Position numbers and translations under genes: made by a program. From assembly GCA_903871865.1 (NCBI GenBank), contig CAIQIL010000683.1, positions 1 to 6,022 on the forward strand: 6,022 nucleotides of DNA, in the 5' to 3' direction. How positions within the stretch are numbered: the stretch's first letter is position 1; each line of letters starts with the position of its first letter. The DNA comes from an uncultured Burkholderiales bacterium (lineage in GTDB: Bacteria; Pseudomonadota; Gammaproteobacteria; Burkholderiales; Burkholderiaceae_C). Shown here piece by piece: positions 1-6,022 of the stretch. Below the pieces are notes generated by a model. The model was not told where the DNA came from and did no database searches. It worked only from the letters and a program-made list of their open reading frames with translations.

Positions 1-2237
1 CCGGTCTGGTGACCGCTGGCGAGCGCTACAACAAGGTGGTGGACATCTGGGGCAAGACCGGCGACGAAGTCGGCAAGGTCATGATGTCGCAGCTGTCCAA
101 GCAAAAGACCATCGACCGCCACGGCAACGAAGTCGATCAGGAATCGTTCAACTCGATTTACATGATGGCCGACTCCGGTGCCCGCGGTAGCGCGGCCCAG
201 ATCCGCCAGCTGGCCGGCATGCGCGGCCTGATGGCCAAGCCTGACGGCTCCATCATCGAGACCCCCATCACGGCGAACTTCCGTGAAGGTCTGAACGTGT
301 TGCAGTACTTCATCTCCACCCACGGTGCCCGTAAGGGTCTGGCGGACACGGCGTTGAAGACCGCGAACTCGGGCTACCTGACCCGCCGTCTGGTGGACGT
401 GACGCAAGACTTGGTGGTCACCACCGTCGATTGCGGCACCGACCAAGGCATCAACACCCGCGCCCTGGTCGAAGGTGGTGAAGTCATCGAATCGCTGCGC
501 GACCGCATCCTGGGCCGCGTGCCTGCGACCGACGTGCTGCACCCCGAAACCCAACAGGTGCTGATCGTTGCGGGCACCATGCTGGACGAGGACGTGCTGG
601 ACGAGCTGGAAGCCGCTGGCGTGGACGAAGTCAAGGTCCGCACCCCGCTGACCTGCGCCACCCGCTTCGGCCTGTGCGCCAAGTGCTATGGCCGTGACCT
701 GGGCCGTGGTGGTCTGGTGAACTCCGGTGAAGCTGTCGGCGTGATCGCCGCGCAGTCCATCGGTGAGCCGGGCACGCAGCTGACGATGCGCACCTTCCAC
801 ATCGGTGGTGCCGCCTCGCGCGCTGCCATCGCTTCGAGCGTGGAAGCCAAGTCGGACGGCATCATCGGCTTCAACGCCACGATGCGCTACGTCACGAACG
901 GCAAGGGCGACCTGGTGGTGATTTCGCGTTCCGGCGAAATCGTCATCTCCGACCAGCACGGCCGTGAGCGTGAGCGTCACAAGGTGCCGTACGGCGCGCA
1001 GCTCAACATCAAGATCGACCAGACCGTCAAGGCTGGCCTGGTCCTGGCGACCTGGGACCCGTTGACCCGCCCCATCATCACCGAGTTCGGTGGCAAGGCC
1101 CGTTTCGAGAACGTCGAAGAAGGCGTGACCGTGGCCAAGCAGGTGGACGAAGTCACCGGCCTGTCCACGCTGGTCGTGATCGACCCGAAGCGCCGTGGCA
1201 CCGCCAAGGTGATCCGTCCGGGCGTCAAGCTGCTGGACGCGTCTGGCAGCGAGGTCAAGATCCCTGGCACCGACCACGCCGTGATGATCGGCTTCCCGAT
1301 CGGCTCGCTGGTTCAGATCCGCGACGGTCAGGACCTGTCTCCTGGTGAAGTGCTGGCCCGCATCCCCATCGAAGGTCAGAAGACCCGCGACATCACCGGC
1401 GGTCTGCCGCGTGTGGCCGAGCTGTTCGAAGCCCGTTCCCCCAAGGACAAGGGCACCCTGGCCGAGATGACGGGCACCGTCTCCTTCGGCAAGGAAACGA
1501 AGGGCAAGGTTCGCCTGCAGATCACCGATCCGGAAGGCGGCATCCACGAGGAACTCGTGCTCAAGGAAAAGAACATCCTGGTGCACGAAGGTCAGGTGGT
1601 CAACAAGGGCGAGTCCATCGTCGACGGTCCGGCCGATCCGCAGGACATCCTGCGCCTGCTGGGCATCGAAGAGCTGGCCCGTTACATCGTCGACGAAGTG
1701 CAGGACGTCTACCGTCTGCAGGGCGTGAAGATCAACGACAAGCACATCCAGGTGATCGTTCGCCAGATGCTGCGCCGCGTCCAGATGGTCAACCCGGGCG
1801 ACACGCACTACATCGCCGGTGAACAGGTCGAGCGCTCCGAGCTGCTGGACACCAACGACCGCATGCGCGCCGAAGGCAAGCTGATCGCCACGCACAGCGA
1901 TGTGCTGCTGGGCATCACCAAGGCTTCGCTGTCGACCGACTCCTTCATCTCGGCCGCTTCCTTCCAGGAAACGACCCGCGTGCTCACCGAGGCTGCCATC
2001 ATGGGCAAGCGCGACGAGCTGCGTGGCCTGAAGGAAAACGTGATCGTGGGTCGCCTGATCCCCGCCGGTACCGGCATGGCCTTCCACCAGGCTCGCAAGG
2101 CCAAGGAAGAGATGGACGACACCGAGCGTCGCGCCATCGCCATGCAGGAAGCCCAGGAGCGTGCCGCTCTGGAGCTGGCTGCGCTGGACGATGTGGCCGA
2201 TGCCGCACCGGCAGAAGGTGGCGCCACCGCCGAGTGA
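1..2237 (+). CDS. rpoC: DNA-directed RNA polymerase subunit beta' (C-terminal half, 5'-truncated by window)
   Basis: This is the catalytic beta' subunit of RNA polymerase. The reading frame is open from base 3, so the GTG at base 9 is internal and not a start; about 744 residues are visible, roughly E. coli beta' residue 671 to the end. Numbering from the base-9 codon, recognisable blocks are the F-loop region ([14 protein letters not shown], 47-60), the bridge helix ([16 protein letters not shown], about 112-127), and the trigger-loop start ([16 protein letters not shown], 252-267). The second zinc site is C142, C216, C223, C226, with the same 74-7-3 spacing as E. coli C814/C888/C895/C898. 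An insert of about 190 residues sits inside the trigger loop, as in the proteobacterial SI3, before [14 protein letters not shown] (463-476). The end has [21 protein letters not shown] (635-655), then an Ala/Glu-rich tail of about 45 residues unlike the E. coli tail. No frameshift or missing catalytic residue is seen in the visible part. Confidence 0.99.
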   Translation, partial: GLVTAGERYNKVVDIWGKTGDEVGKVMMSQLSKQKTIDRHGNEVDQESFNSIYMMADSGARGSAAQIRQLAGMRGLMAKPDGSIIETPITANFREGLNVLQYFISTHGARKGLADTALKTANSGYLTRRLVDVTQDLVVTTVDCGTDQGINTRALVEGGEVIESLRDRILGRVPATDVLHPETQQVLIVAGTMLDEDVLDELEAAGVDEVKVRTPLTCATRFGLCAKCYGRDLGRGGLVNSGEAVGVIAAQSIGEPGTQLTMRTFHIGGAASRAAIASSVEAKSDGIIGFNATMRYVTNGKGDLVVISRSGEIVISDQHGRERERHKVPYGAQLNIKIDQTVKAGLVLATWDPLTRPIITEFGGKARFENVEEGVTVAKQVDEVTGLSTLVVIDPKRRGTAKVIRPGVKLLDASGSEVKIPGTDHAVMIGFPIGSLVQIRDGQDLSPGEVLARIPIEGQKTRDITGGLPRVAELFEARSPKDKGTLAEMTGTVSFGKETKGKVRLQITDPEGGIHEELVLKEKNILVHEGQVVNKGESIVDGPADPQDILRLLGIEELARYIVDEVQDVYRLQGVKINDKHIQVIVRQMLRRVQMVNPGDTHYIAGEQVERSELLDTNDRMRAEGKLIATHSDVLLGITKASLSTDSFISAASFQETTRVLTEAAIMGKRDELRGLKENVIVGRLIPAGTGMAFHQARKAKEEMDDTERRAIAMQEAQERAALELAALDDVADAAPAEGGATAE

Positions 2238-2247
2238 TGTGCTTGAA

Positions 2248-2265
2248 GCCGGCCTCCGGGCTGGC
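2248..2265 (+). other. small hairpin just after the rpoC stop codon
   Basis: An imperfect inverted repeat begins 10 nt after the rpoC TGA: GCCGGCC pairs with GGCTGGC reversed (7 pairs, one G-U) around a TCCG loop. There is no T-tract behind it, so it is not itself a terminator. It could protect the mRNA 3' end or help the terminator that follows. Function is inferred only. Confidence 0.4.
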
Positions 2266-2279
2266 GGTGCATCCCACAC

Positions 2280-2301
2280 AGGGCCCTTCGGGGCCCTTTT
2301 T
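2280..2301 (+). terminator. rho-independent terminator of the rpoC transcription unit
   Basis: GGGCCC, a TTCG tetraloop and GGGCCC are followed directly by TTTTT; A2280 can also pair with T2297. The C(UUCG)G loop is exceptionally stable in RNA. The hairpin lies about 40 nt after the rpoC stop. On the - strand the hairpin is followed by TGTGTGGG with no U-run, so it should act mainly on rpoC transcripts; any effect on the convergent operon would be weak. Confidence 0.93.
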
Positions 2302-2364
2302 CATGGGCGCGGGTTTTCAATGGGCGCGCGGCCCAGGGTCGACTCAAGGCAGTTCAGAGGCCGA

Positions 2365-2682
2365 TCACTCGGCCGATGGCAAACCGGGGTGTGGCCAGTT
2401 CAGCAACTCGGCCAGGCGGGTCACGACCCAGTGCGCCTCGTCAGATGACACGCCAGACTCCGGCTGCAAGAGCCCTTGCAGGCAACGCCCGAGCACGTCC
2501 TGCGCATCGGCGCCGATGTCCACATGGACGCCGCGGCAGTGTTCTGTGAGGTGCTGGGCCAGATCCTCGCAAAACTCGCACCGGGCGGCGACATCGCGCA
2601 GCGGCAAGGTCCAGCGCCCCCGTGCATCGCGGTACAGCGCCTGGAAAGACGGTGGCACGAAGGCCTGGTTGTCGTCGCTCAC
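2365..2682 (-). CDS. small conserved-type hypothetical protein (105 aa), translationally coupled to the GT83 gene
   Basis: This 105-residue, probably cytoplasmic protein has no signal peptide or membrane helix. It is the last gene of the three-gene operon. The chosen start is GTG at 2682, whose GTGA overlaps the upstream TGA by 4 nt, a classic coupling arrangement; the frame has no suitable ATG. Extending it further upstream would only read the shadow of the transferase gene. The sequence begins VSDDNQAFVPPSFQALY, continues with AARCEFCEDLAQHLTEH (residues 32-48), and ends with a helical WVVTRLAELLNWP block (85-97). This resembles, from memory, a small Burkholderiales family with a FVPPSF..LY opening and a RLAELLNW ending. 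Some members carry the unsupported label 'ATPase with chaperone activity', but I see no Walker motif. It has four cysteines (35, 38, 49, 67), including a CxxC. Function unknown. Confidence 0.8.
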   Translation of the reverse strand: MSDDNQAFVPPSFQALYRDARGRWTLPLRDVAARCEFCEDLAQHLTEHCRGVHVDIGADAQDVLGRCLQGLLQPESGVSSDEAHWVVTRLAELLNWPHPGLPSAE

Positions 2683-4268
2683 CGCGGCGCGCTCGCGGTG
2701 GACGCCGGTGCCTGGGCAGGCGCGGCGCGCGTCACCAGGGCGAAGCCGCGAGATTCGGCCACGGTGCGCAGATCGGTGTCCTGGGCCGGCAGGCGGTCCT
2801 TGCGGGCCAAGGCGAGTGTGCCCACAGCAGCCCCACCCGGTGGCGTCGGGGCGCCCAGGTAGAAGGCAAAACTGGGTTGGCGCGTCTGCCATTGCGTCAC
2901 GGGCTGCCCCGTGGCCTTGCGCGCCTCGAGCGCCAGGTCGCGCACAGGGCCTTGCAAGGCCCCGGCCCACCAAGGCAACACAGCCAGCACCACCCAGAAG
3001 GCGCCCAGCATCGCCCCGAGCACGGCCTTGTCGGCCAGGCAGCCTTTGGGCCAGCACCACACCAGCAGCCACAGCGCGCTCACGGCGGCCAGCAGCCACC
3101 ATGCGGGTCCGGGCGCGGCCGTGCTCAGCAGCGTGTGGTACAGCGGGTCCGAGGTGCGCTCGGCCAGCCAGCCGGCCATGTGTTGGCTCGCGGACAGCAA
3201 CCCGAACAGCAGCAGCTGGGACGCGGCCAGCGCCAGGCCCAGGGCGCGCGAGCGCAGCTCTGACAGCGCCTGCGCGCACAGCAGCATCAGCGGCGTCAAT
3301 CCGTAAAGCAGGTAGTGCGGCAACTTGGTGTTCGACAGCGAGAAAAACAGCAGCGCGAAGCCCGACCAGCACAGCAGGAAACGCGTCACAGGCGTGCGCC
3401 AGGCCTTGCCCAGGCGCCCGCCCACGCCGACCAGCAGCGGCGTCCAAGGCAGCATCAGCAAAGGCGCCACCAGCAGCGTGTAAAACGGGCTGCCGCCGTG
3501 GCCTTCCTTGGCCTGCATGAAGCGGTTGACGTTGTGCTGCAGGATGAAGCCGTCAATGAACGCCATGCCATGGCGGTGTAGCGCGTACGCGTACCAGGGC
3601 ACCGCCGTCAACAGCAGGATGGCCCAGGCCAGCGGGTCGCCCAGCACCTCGCGCAAGCGGCGCAATTGCCCGCAACTCAGCAGGTACAAGATCACGGCCA
3701 TGCCCGGCACCAAGCACGCCACCGGCCCCTTGGTCAGCAGGCCCAGCCCCATCCAGAAGAAGGCGCGGCGCAACGGGCCCTTCTCGCGGCTGTCCAGGTG
3801 GCGCCAGAGGTCCAGACAGGCCCAGCACATCAGCGCATTGAGCAGCGCATCGGCCGTGGCCGCCCGCCCGATCAGCATCACCCCCAGGCTGGTCGCCACG
3901 ATGCCGACGGCCGCGCGCTCCACCTGTGAGCCCAGCCAACCCTCGGCAAAGCGCAAGGCGGCCAGGCACCACATCAGGGCCGCCACTGCCGAAGGCAGTC
4001 GGGCAGCGAATTCGTTGACGCCGAACAGCGCCATGCTGGCGGCCTGGAACCAGTAGATGAGGATGGGCTTGTCGAAGCGGTCCGCGCCGTTGAGCGTGGT
4101 GTGCCCCCAGTCGCCACTGGCCAGCATCTCGCGCGACGCCTCCGAGAACGCACCTTCATCGACGTCGATCAAGGGCGCCAGCCCCAGGCCGGCCAGCCAC
4201 AGGGTCAGCAGCAGGACCAGCCAGAGCCAGGGAGGCACGCGGCCCAGGACGTTGCGGGTCGGGATCAT
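2679..4268 (-). CDS. ArnT-like glycosyltransferase (GT83 / PMT superfamily), inner membrane
   Basis: This is a 529-residue polytopic inner-membrane glycosyltransferase of the ArnT type. Enzymes of this group move a sugar from an undecaprenyl-phosphate donor to lipid A or another envelope acceptor on the periplasmic side. The first periplasmic loop is diagnostic: IDVDEGAFSEASREMLASGDW (34-54), then RFDKPILIYW (64-73), matching the ArnT pattern TDEARYAEISREML...KPPLGYW. Other family blocks are GRAATAD (134-140, acidic residue of the second loop), GLLTKGP (176-182), HNVNRF (245-250), PWTPLL (274-279) and FFSLSNTKLPHYLLYGLTPL (308-327). About 12 hydrophobic segments precede a soluble C-terminal part from about 440. 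That tail is shorter and more Ala/Pro-rich than in E. coli ArnT (550 aa). The ATG lies 12 nt after the PAP2 stop with only a weak TGGA ribosome site, so coupling is likely. L-Ara4N specificity is not shown, so no symbol is given. Confidence 0.93.
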   Translation of the reverse strand: MIPTRNVLGRVPPWLWLVLLLTLWLAGLGLAPLIDVDEGAFSEASREMLASGDWGHTTLNGADRFDKPILIYWFQAASMALFGVNEFAARLPSAVAALMWCLAALRFAEGWLGSQVERAAVGIVATSLGVMLIGRAATADALLNALMCWACLDLWRHLDSREKGPLRRAFFWMGLGLLTKGPVACLVPGMAVILYLLSCGQLRRLREVLGDPLAWAILLLTAVPWYAYALHRHGMAFIDGFILQHNVNRFMQAKEGHGGSPFYTLLVAPLLMLPWTPLLVGVGGRLGKAWRTPVTRFLLCWSGFALLFFSLSNTKLPHYLLYGLTPLMLLCAQALSELRSRALGLALAASQLLLFGLLSASQHMAGWLAERTSDPLYHTLLSTAAPGPAWWLLAAVSALWLLVWCWPKGCLADKAVLGAMLGAFWVVLAVLPWWAGALQGPVRDLALEARKATGQPVTQWQTRQPSFAFYLGAPTPPGGAAVGTLALARKDRLPAQDTDLRTVAESRGFALVTRAAPAQAPASTASAPR

Positions 4269-4280
4269 GTGGGGTCCAGA

Positions 4281-5201
4281 TCAGGAAAGAGTGTTGGGCG
4301 CCAGGGCGCCGTGCGGGGTGCGGCCCCAGCGCCAGGCGCCCAGCAGGCCCAGGCCCACGACCGCCACAGACCATGCCGTTGGCAAGGGCGTGCCCAGGTC
4401 CAGCAGGCAGAGCAAGACCGCCAGCACGGGCAGGGCGCCAGCCACCCAGGGGCGCACGGACACGCGCGACAAGCCGAGCGCCAGGCGCTGCGTCATGCCG
4501 AGGTGCCAGACCACAGGCGCGAGGATCAGGCCCAGGCCCGCACCCGCCAGCACGTCGCTGGGCCAATGCGCACCCACCATCACCCGCGACAGGCCCTGCA
4601 GCGCAGCCAGCAGCCACCAGCCTGCGCACACGGCCCAGGTGAGGGGGCGGCGCGCAGCGCTGCGCAGCGACAAGGTCATCAGGCCTGCCACCGTGAAGGC
4701 GGTGGTGGTGTGCCCGGACGGCATCGACCCTTTGCGCAGGTGCTCGCCCATCACGTGGAACACCGGGTGATCCGGCCCGAACACCGCCAGGGGGCGGTCC
4801 ACCTGCAGCGTCCGCTTGATCACGTGCACGACCAGCCCGCCCAGCACCATGGCGACCACCAAGGCGGCCACGCGCCGAGGCTCTTCGGCGCTCAGGCAGG
4901 TCACCAGCAAGAGGCTGCAAATGCCGAGCGCCGACCAAGTCAGGAGGGGCCAGGCCGTCGGCCAGCCGCCCAAGGATTGCTGCAGAGCCAGGCACCAGGT
5001 CCGGTCAAGCGCTTCCCCGGACAGGCTCAGGCCCGCGGTCAGCAGCAAGGCACCCAACACCAGCCGTGGTGCTTGCGCCCGCCAGTCGGCCCAGGTTTGA
5101 CCGGGCAGGGGGGGAGGGCGTGGAGACAACCGCATGGACGGCGATTGTAGTGGCCCGTGCCGCCGCGCTTGGGCTGCGGCTTGTGTCACAGATTGCGCCA
5201 T
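4281..5201 (-). CDS. PAP2-family membrane phosphatase
   Basis: This is an inner-membrane phosphatase of the PAP2 (type 2 phosphatidic acid phosphatase) superfamily, with the complete three-part active site. Numbered from the longest start, these are KRTLQVDRP (K129-P137, fitting Kx6RP), PSGH (161-164), and SRVMVGAHWPSD (S205, R206, H212, D216, fitting SRx5Hx3D). Around these lie about six hydrophobic segments (roughly 46-62, 85-103, 110-128, 165-178, 187-204, 217-233), with two further ones near 251-268 and 276-290. Relatives dephosphorylate undecaprenyl pyrophosphate, phosphatidylglycerol phosphate or the lipid A 1-phosphate; which one applies cannot be read here. It heads an operon with the GT83 transferase. 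The start is uncertain: ATG 5201 has GGA 9 nt upstream, whereas ATG 5135 (residue 23) lacks a ribosome site but begins where codon use becomes typical. A Pro-rich cytoplasmic N-terminus follows either one. Confidence 0.93.
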   Translation of the reverse strand: MAQSVTQAAAQARRHGPLQSPSMRLSPRPPPLPGQTWADWRAQAPRLVLGALLLTAGLSLSGEALDRTWCLALQQSLGGWPTAWPLLTWSALGICSLLLVTCLSAEEPRRVAALVVAMVLGGLVVHVIKRTLQVDRPLAVFGPDHPVFHVMGEHLRKGSMPSGHTTTAFTVAGLMTLSLRSAARRPLTWAVCAGWWLLAALQGLSRVMVGAHWPSDVLAGAGLGLILAPVVWHLGMTQRLALGLSRVSVRPWVAGALPVLAVLLCLLDLGTPLPTAWSVAVVGLGLLGAWRWGRTPHGALAPNTLS

Positions 5202-5220
5202 GGAATGCGATCCGTTACAA

Positions 5221-5260
5221 GGGTTTTCACCTAAACCCTGTGGTTTTCCCTTAGACTCCG
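5221..5260. promoter_or_regulatory. candidate operator: 20-bp-spaced direct repeat with embedded inverted repeats
   Basis: This lies between the divergent PAP2 gene and the small membrane-protein gene. Copies at 5222-5236 and 5242-5256 match at 12 of 15 positions and start exactly 20 bp apart, about two helical turns; the identical core is GGTTTTC. On the - strand the copies read GTYTARGKGAAAACC. GGGTTT (5221-5226) and AAACCC (5233-5238) also form a perfect 6+6 inverted repeat with a 6-nt spacer, and AAACC/GGTTT (5233-5237, 5242-5246) a second one. Such spacing suits tandem binding of a dimeric regulator, but no specific factor is recognised. Promoter hexamers nearby are poor, for example TTGCGC (5194) with TACAAG (5216) for the + strand. 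Confidence 0.5.
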
Positions 5261-5282
5261 TCCCACGTCATGCAAACCGTTG

Positions 5283-5288
5283 AAGGAG
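5283..5288 (+). promoter_or_regulatory. Shine-Dalgarno site that fixes the start of the small membrane-protein gene
   Basis: AAGGAG sits 6 nt before ATG 5295, close to the ideal anti-16S match and spacing. It decides the start against the in-frame TTG at 5280, which lies upstream of and overlaps this region. Confidence 0.85.
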
Positions 5289-5294
5289 TGCACC

Positions 5295-5561
5295 ATGGCC
5301 CAATCGTTCTCCCCCTCCCATCCCGCGAACCTCCGACTGGCCCAGGCCGGTGATGAGCGCCGCCAACTGCGGCTGGAAAAGCTCGGCGTCATCGCCGGCT
5401 TCTTGCTGGGCCTGCCCTTGGCCCTGACCGCTGTGCACGACCTGCTGGCGGATGCGCCGGAAGGGGTGTCTGCGCTGGCCGTCGTCGTCGTGGTGGCAGC
5501 CACCACGCGCTTTGGCCTGTTGGCCGCGTCGGCCGCCGCCCGTCGCCTGGCCGCTCGCTGA
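5295..5561 (+). CDS. small two-helix membrane protein, function unknown
   Basis: This is an 88-residue protein that I do not recognise as a named family. The start is ATG 5295 behind a near-perfect AAGGAG. Residues 1-29 are hydrophilic and charged (RLAQAGDERRQLRLEKL, 14-30). A first hydrophobic segment spans about 30-48 (GVIAGFLLGLPLALTAV), followed by an acidic loop (HDLLADAPEG, 48-57). A second segment spans about 58-80 and includes five consecutive valines (63-67). The tail is short and basic (ARRLAAR). By the positive-inside rule both ends should face the cytoplasm, with the acidic loop in the periplasm. It stands alone: divergent from the PAP2 operon, convergent with the PEP-CTERM gene, and closed by its own terminator. 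The strong ribosome site and G/C third-position bias support a real gene; no enzyme motif is visible. Confidence 0.82.
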   Translation: MAQSFSPSHPANLRLAQAGDERRQLRLEKLGVIAGFLLGLPLALTAVHDLLADAPEGVSALAVVVVVAATTRFGLLAASAAARRLAAR

Positions 5562-5592
5562 AACCTGGCGCCAAGCGGGTTCTGCGCGGGCG

Positions 5593-5608
5593 GCATCGCT
5601 GGCGATGC
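5593..5608. other. short perfect inverted repeat before the terminator
   Basis: GCATCGC and GCGATGC flank a 2-nt TG centre; as RNA this would be 6 pairs with a 4-nt loop. It lies 31 nt after the stop of the small membrane-protein gene and 10 nt before the A-tract of the terminator. There is no T-run after it, so it is probably only an accessory 3' hairpin. Confidence 0.4.
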
Positions 5609-5618
5609 TGCGTGAATC

Positions 5619-5649
5619 AAAAAAGGATCCCTCGGGATCCTTTTTTTTT
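5619..5649. terminator. bidirectional rho-independent terminator between convergent genes
   Basis: Six A's (5619-5624), GGATCC, a CTCG loop, GGATCC, and nine T's (5641-5649). The stem is 6 GC-rich pairs and can extend by six A-T pairs. Both strands give a hairpin followed by a U-run: nine U's for the + strand small gene, six for the - strand PEP-CTERM gene. It lies 57 nt after the first stop and 31 nt after the second, so it should serve both. Confidence 0.95.
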
Positions 5650-5680
5650 GTGCGCGCGGGGCGCTGAGCCCCCCCCGTGC

Positions 5681-6022
5681 TCAGGCGGCGCGGCGGCGCG
5701 CCACCAGGCCGATGCCAGCCAAACCCAGGGCCATCAGGGCGTAACTGCCGGGCTCTGGGATCGCGGCGGCCACGTTCAGGCCGCCGAGGCGGAAATGCGT
5801 CTGCCCCGTGGCTTGCAGCTTGAAAACCGTGCCCGTGGCGCCCGCCGTGGTGAAGGTCGTCAGCAGCAGGCCGTGGTCGTTGTTGCTGCCCAGCGTGAAA
5901 GACTTGGTGCCGGCAGTGAAGGTGCCACTGTCGGCGCCAAGGCCCAGCAGGCCGTCGGACCAGCCCGACAGTCGCACGCTCGACACGTTGACGGCCTTGT
6001 TGAAGGTCAGTGTCAGGTACTC
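5681..6022 (-). CDS. PEP-CTERM sorting-domain protein (C-terminal part; start beyond the window)
   Basis: The frame is open to the window edge, so the true start and signal peptide lie past 6022; the GTG at 5986 is internal. The 113 visible residues open with EYLTLTFNKAVNVSSVRLSGW, a beta-strand-rich stretch like that of other exported PEP-CTERM proteins. They close with the sorting signal: IPEPGS (about 88-93), a hydrophobic helix of some 16 residues (YALMALGLAGIGLVA), and RRRAA at the very end. In known systems exosortase recognises the PEP motif at the inner membrane and cleaves nearby, releasing the protein to the outer surface, usually in exopolysaccharide-producing bacteria. No exosortase gene is in the window. 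The ectodomain is Gly/Thr/Ser-rich with no cysteines or enzyme motif, so its own role is unknown. Confidence 0.93.
   Translation of the reverse strand, partial: EYLTLTFNKAVNVSSVRLSGWSDGLLGLGADSGTFTAGTKSFTLGSNNDHGLLLTTFTTAGATGTVFKLQATGQTHFRLGGLNVAAAIPEPGSYALMALGLAGIGLVARRRAA

Noticed and set aside
2303..2328. Direct repeat ATGGGCGCG (2303-2311 and 2320-2328) after the rpoC terminator
   Set aside because: Two 9-bp GC-rich copies are too little to support a repeat element or attachment site.
1808..2347. 179-residue - strand frame opposite the end of rpoC
   Set aside because: It is Ser/Ala/Arg-rich, runs through the rpoC terminator, and has no support against a highly conserved sense gene.
2683..3447. 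Longer version of the small protein, extended to 360 residues on the - strand
   Set aside because: The upstream part is the out-of-frame shadow of the transferase gene and is Ala/Arg/Gly-rich; the GTG at 2682 with its 4-nt overlap is the natural start.
2234..3520. 428-residue open frame on the + strand across the convergent gap and the transferase gene
   Set aside because: It is antisense to the transferase and small-protein genes; its composition is Arg/Pro/Ala-rich low complexity, typical of a shadow frame in GC-rich DNA, and it overlaps the rpoC stop and terminator.
4101..5150. 349-residue open frame on the + strand opposite the PAP2 gene
   Set aside because: It is rich in Gln, His, Arg and Gly with no domain, antisense to a gene with complete catalytic motifs.
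5182..5190. TGTG-T-CACA palindrome near the start of the PAP2 gene
   Set aside because: With only 4-bp arms, such a site is expected by chance; it is not a full Crp/Fnr-type site.
5231..5620. 129-residue - strand frame opposite the small membrane protein
   Set aside because: It is antisense to a gene with an ideal ribosome site, crosses the candidate operator, and has no recognisable domain.
1..6022. CRISPR array, insertion sequence, tRNA/rRNA, toxin-antitoxin or phage-defence genes
   Set aside because: No spaced repeat array, transposase, RNA gene or defence domain was seen on either strand.

Overview
The window reads as chromosomal DNA of a GC-rich betaproteobacterium, most likely a member of the Burkholderiales with an exosortase system (a Leptothrix/Rubrivivax/Roseateles/Comamonadaceae-like lineage). 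The evidence is a beta'-subunit sequence very close to proteobacterial RpoC, high GC with strong G/C third-position bias, and a PEP-CTERM protein at the right edge. The genus is an inference; no rRNA or other taxonomic marker is present.

Left part (1-2301): the C-terminal half of rpoC (RNA polymerase beta' subunit) on the + strand, entering from outside the window. It is followed by a small hairpin and a strong UUCG-loop intrinsic terminator. No rpsL/rpsG/fusA genes follow, so the rpoBC transcription unit ends here.

Middle (2365-5201): three tightly packed genes on the - strand, convergent with rpoC. In transcription order they are a PAP2-family membrane phosphatase, an ArnT-like GT83 glycosyltransferase starting 12 nt later, and a small conserved-looking cytoplasmic protein. 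The small protein starts at a GTG that overlaps the transferase stop by 4 nt (GTGA). The first two enzymes fit one job at the inner membrane: transfer of a sugar from an undecaprenyl-phosphate carrier to a lipid or other envelope acceptor, together with dephosphorylation of a lipid phosphate or pyrophosphate. The exact substrates cannot be read from sequence.

Right part (5202-6022): a 93-bp divergent intergenic region carries a 20-bp-periodic direct repeat with embedded inverted repeats (candidate operator). It is followed by a small two-helix membrane protein on the + strand with a near-ideal Shine-Dalgarno. A symmetric A-tract/hairpin/T-tract terminator serves this gene and the convergent PEP-CTERM gene on the - strand, whose N-terminal part lies beyond the window. 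PEP-CTERM proteins are processed by exosortase, normally in bacteria that make an exopolysaccharide.

Most of the window is ordinary housekeeping and envelope content. I do not see a clearly new defence or mobile system. The best items for a second look are the repeat element at 5221-5260, the small protein coupled to the glycosyltransferase, and the uncharacterised two-helix protein. There is no gene-free stretch longer than about 130 bases.
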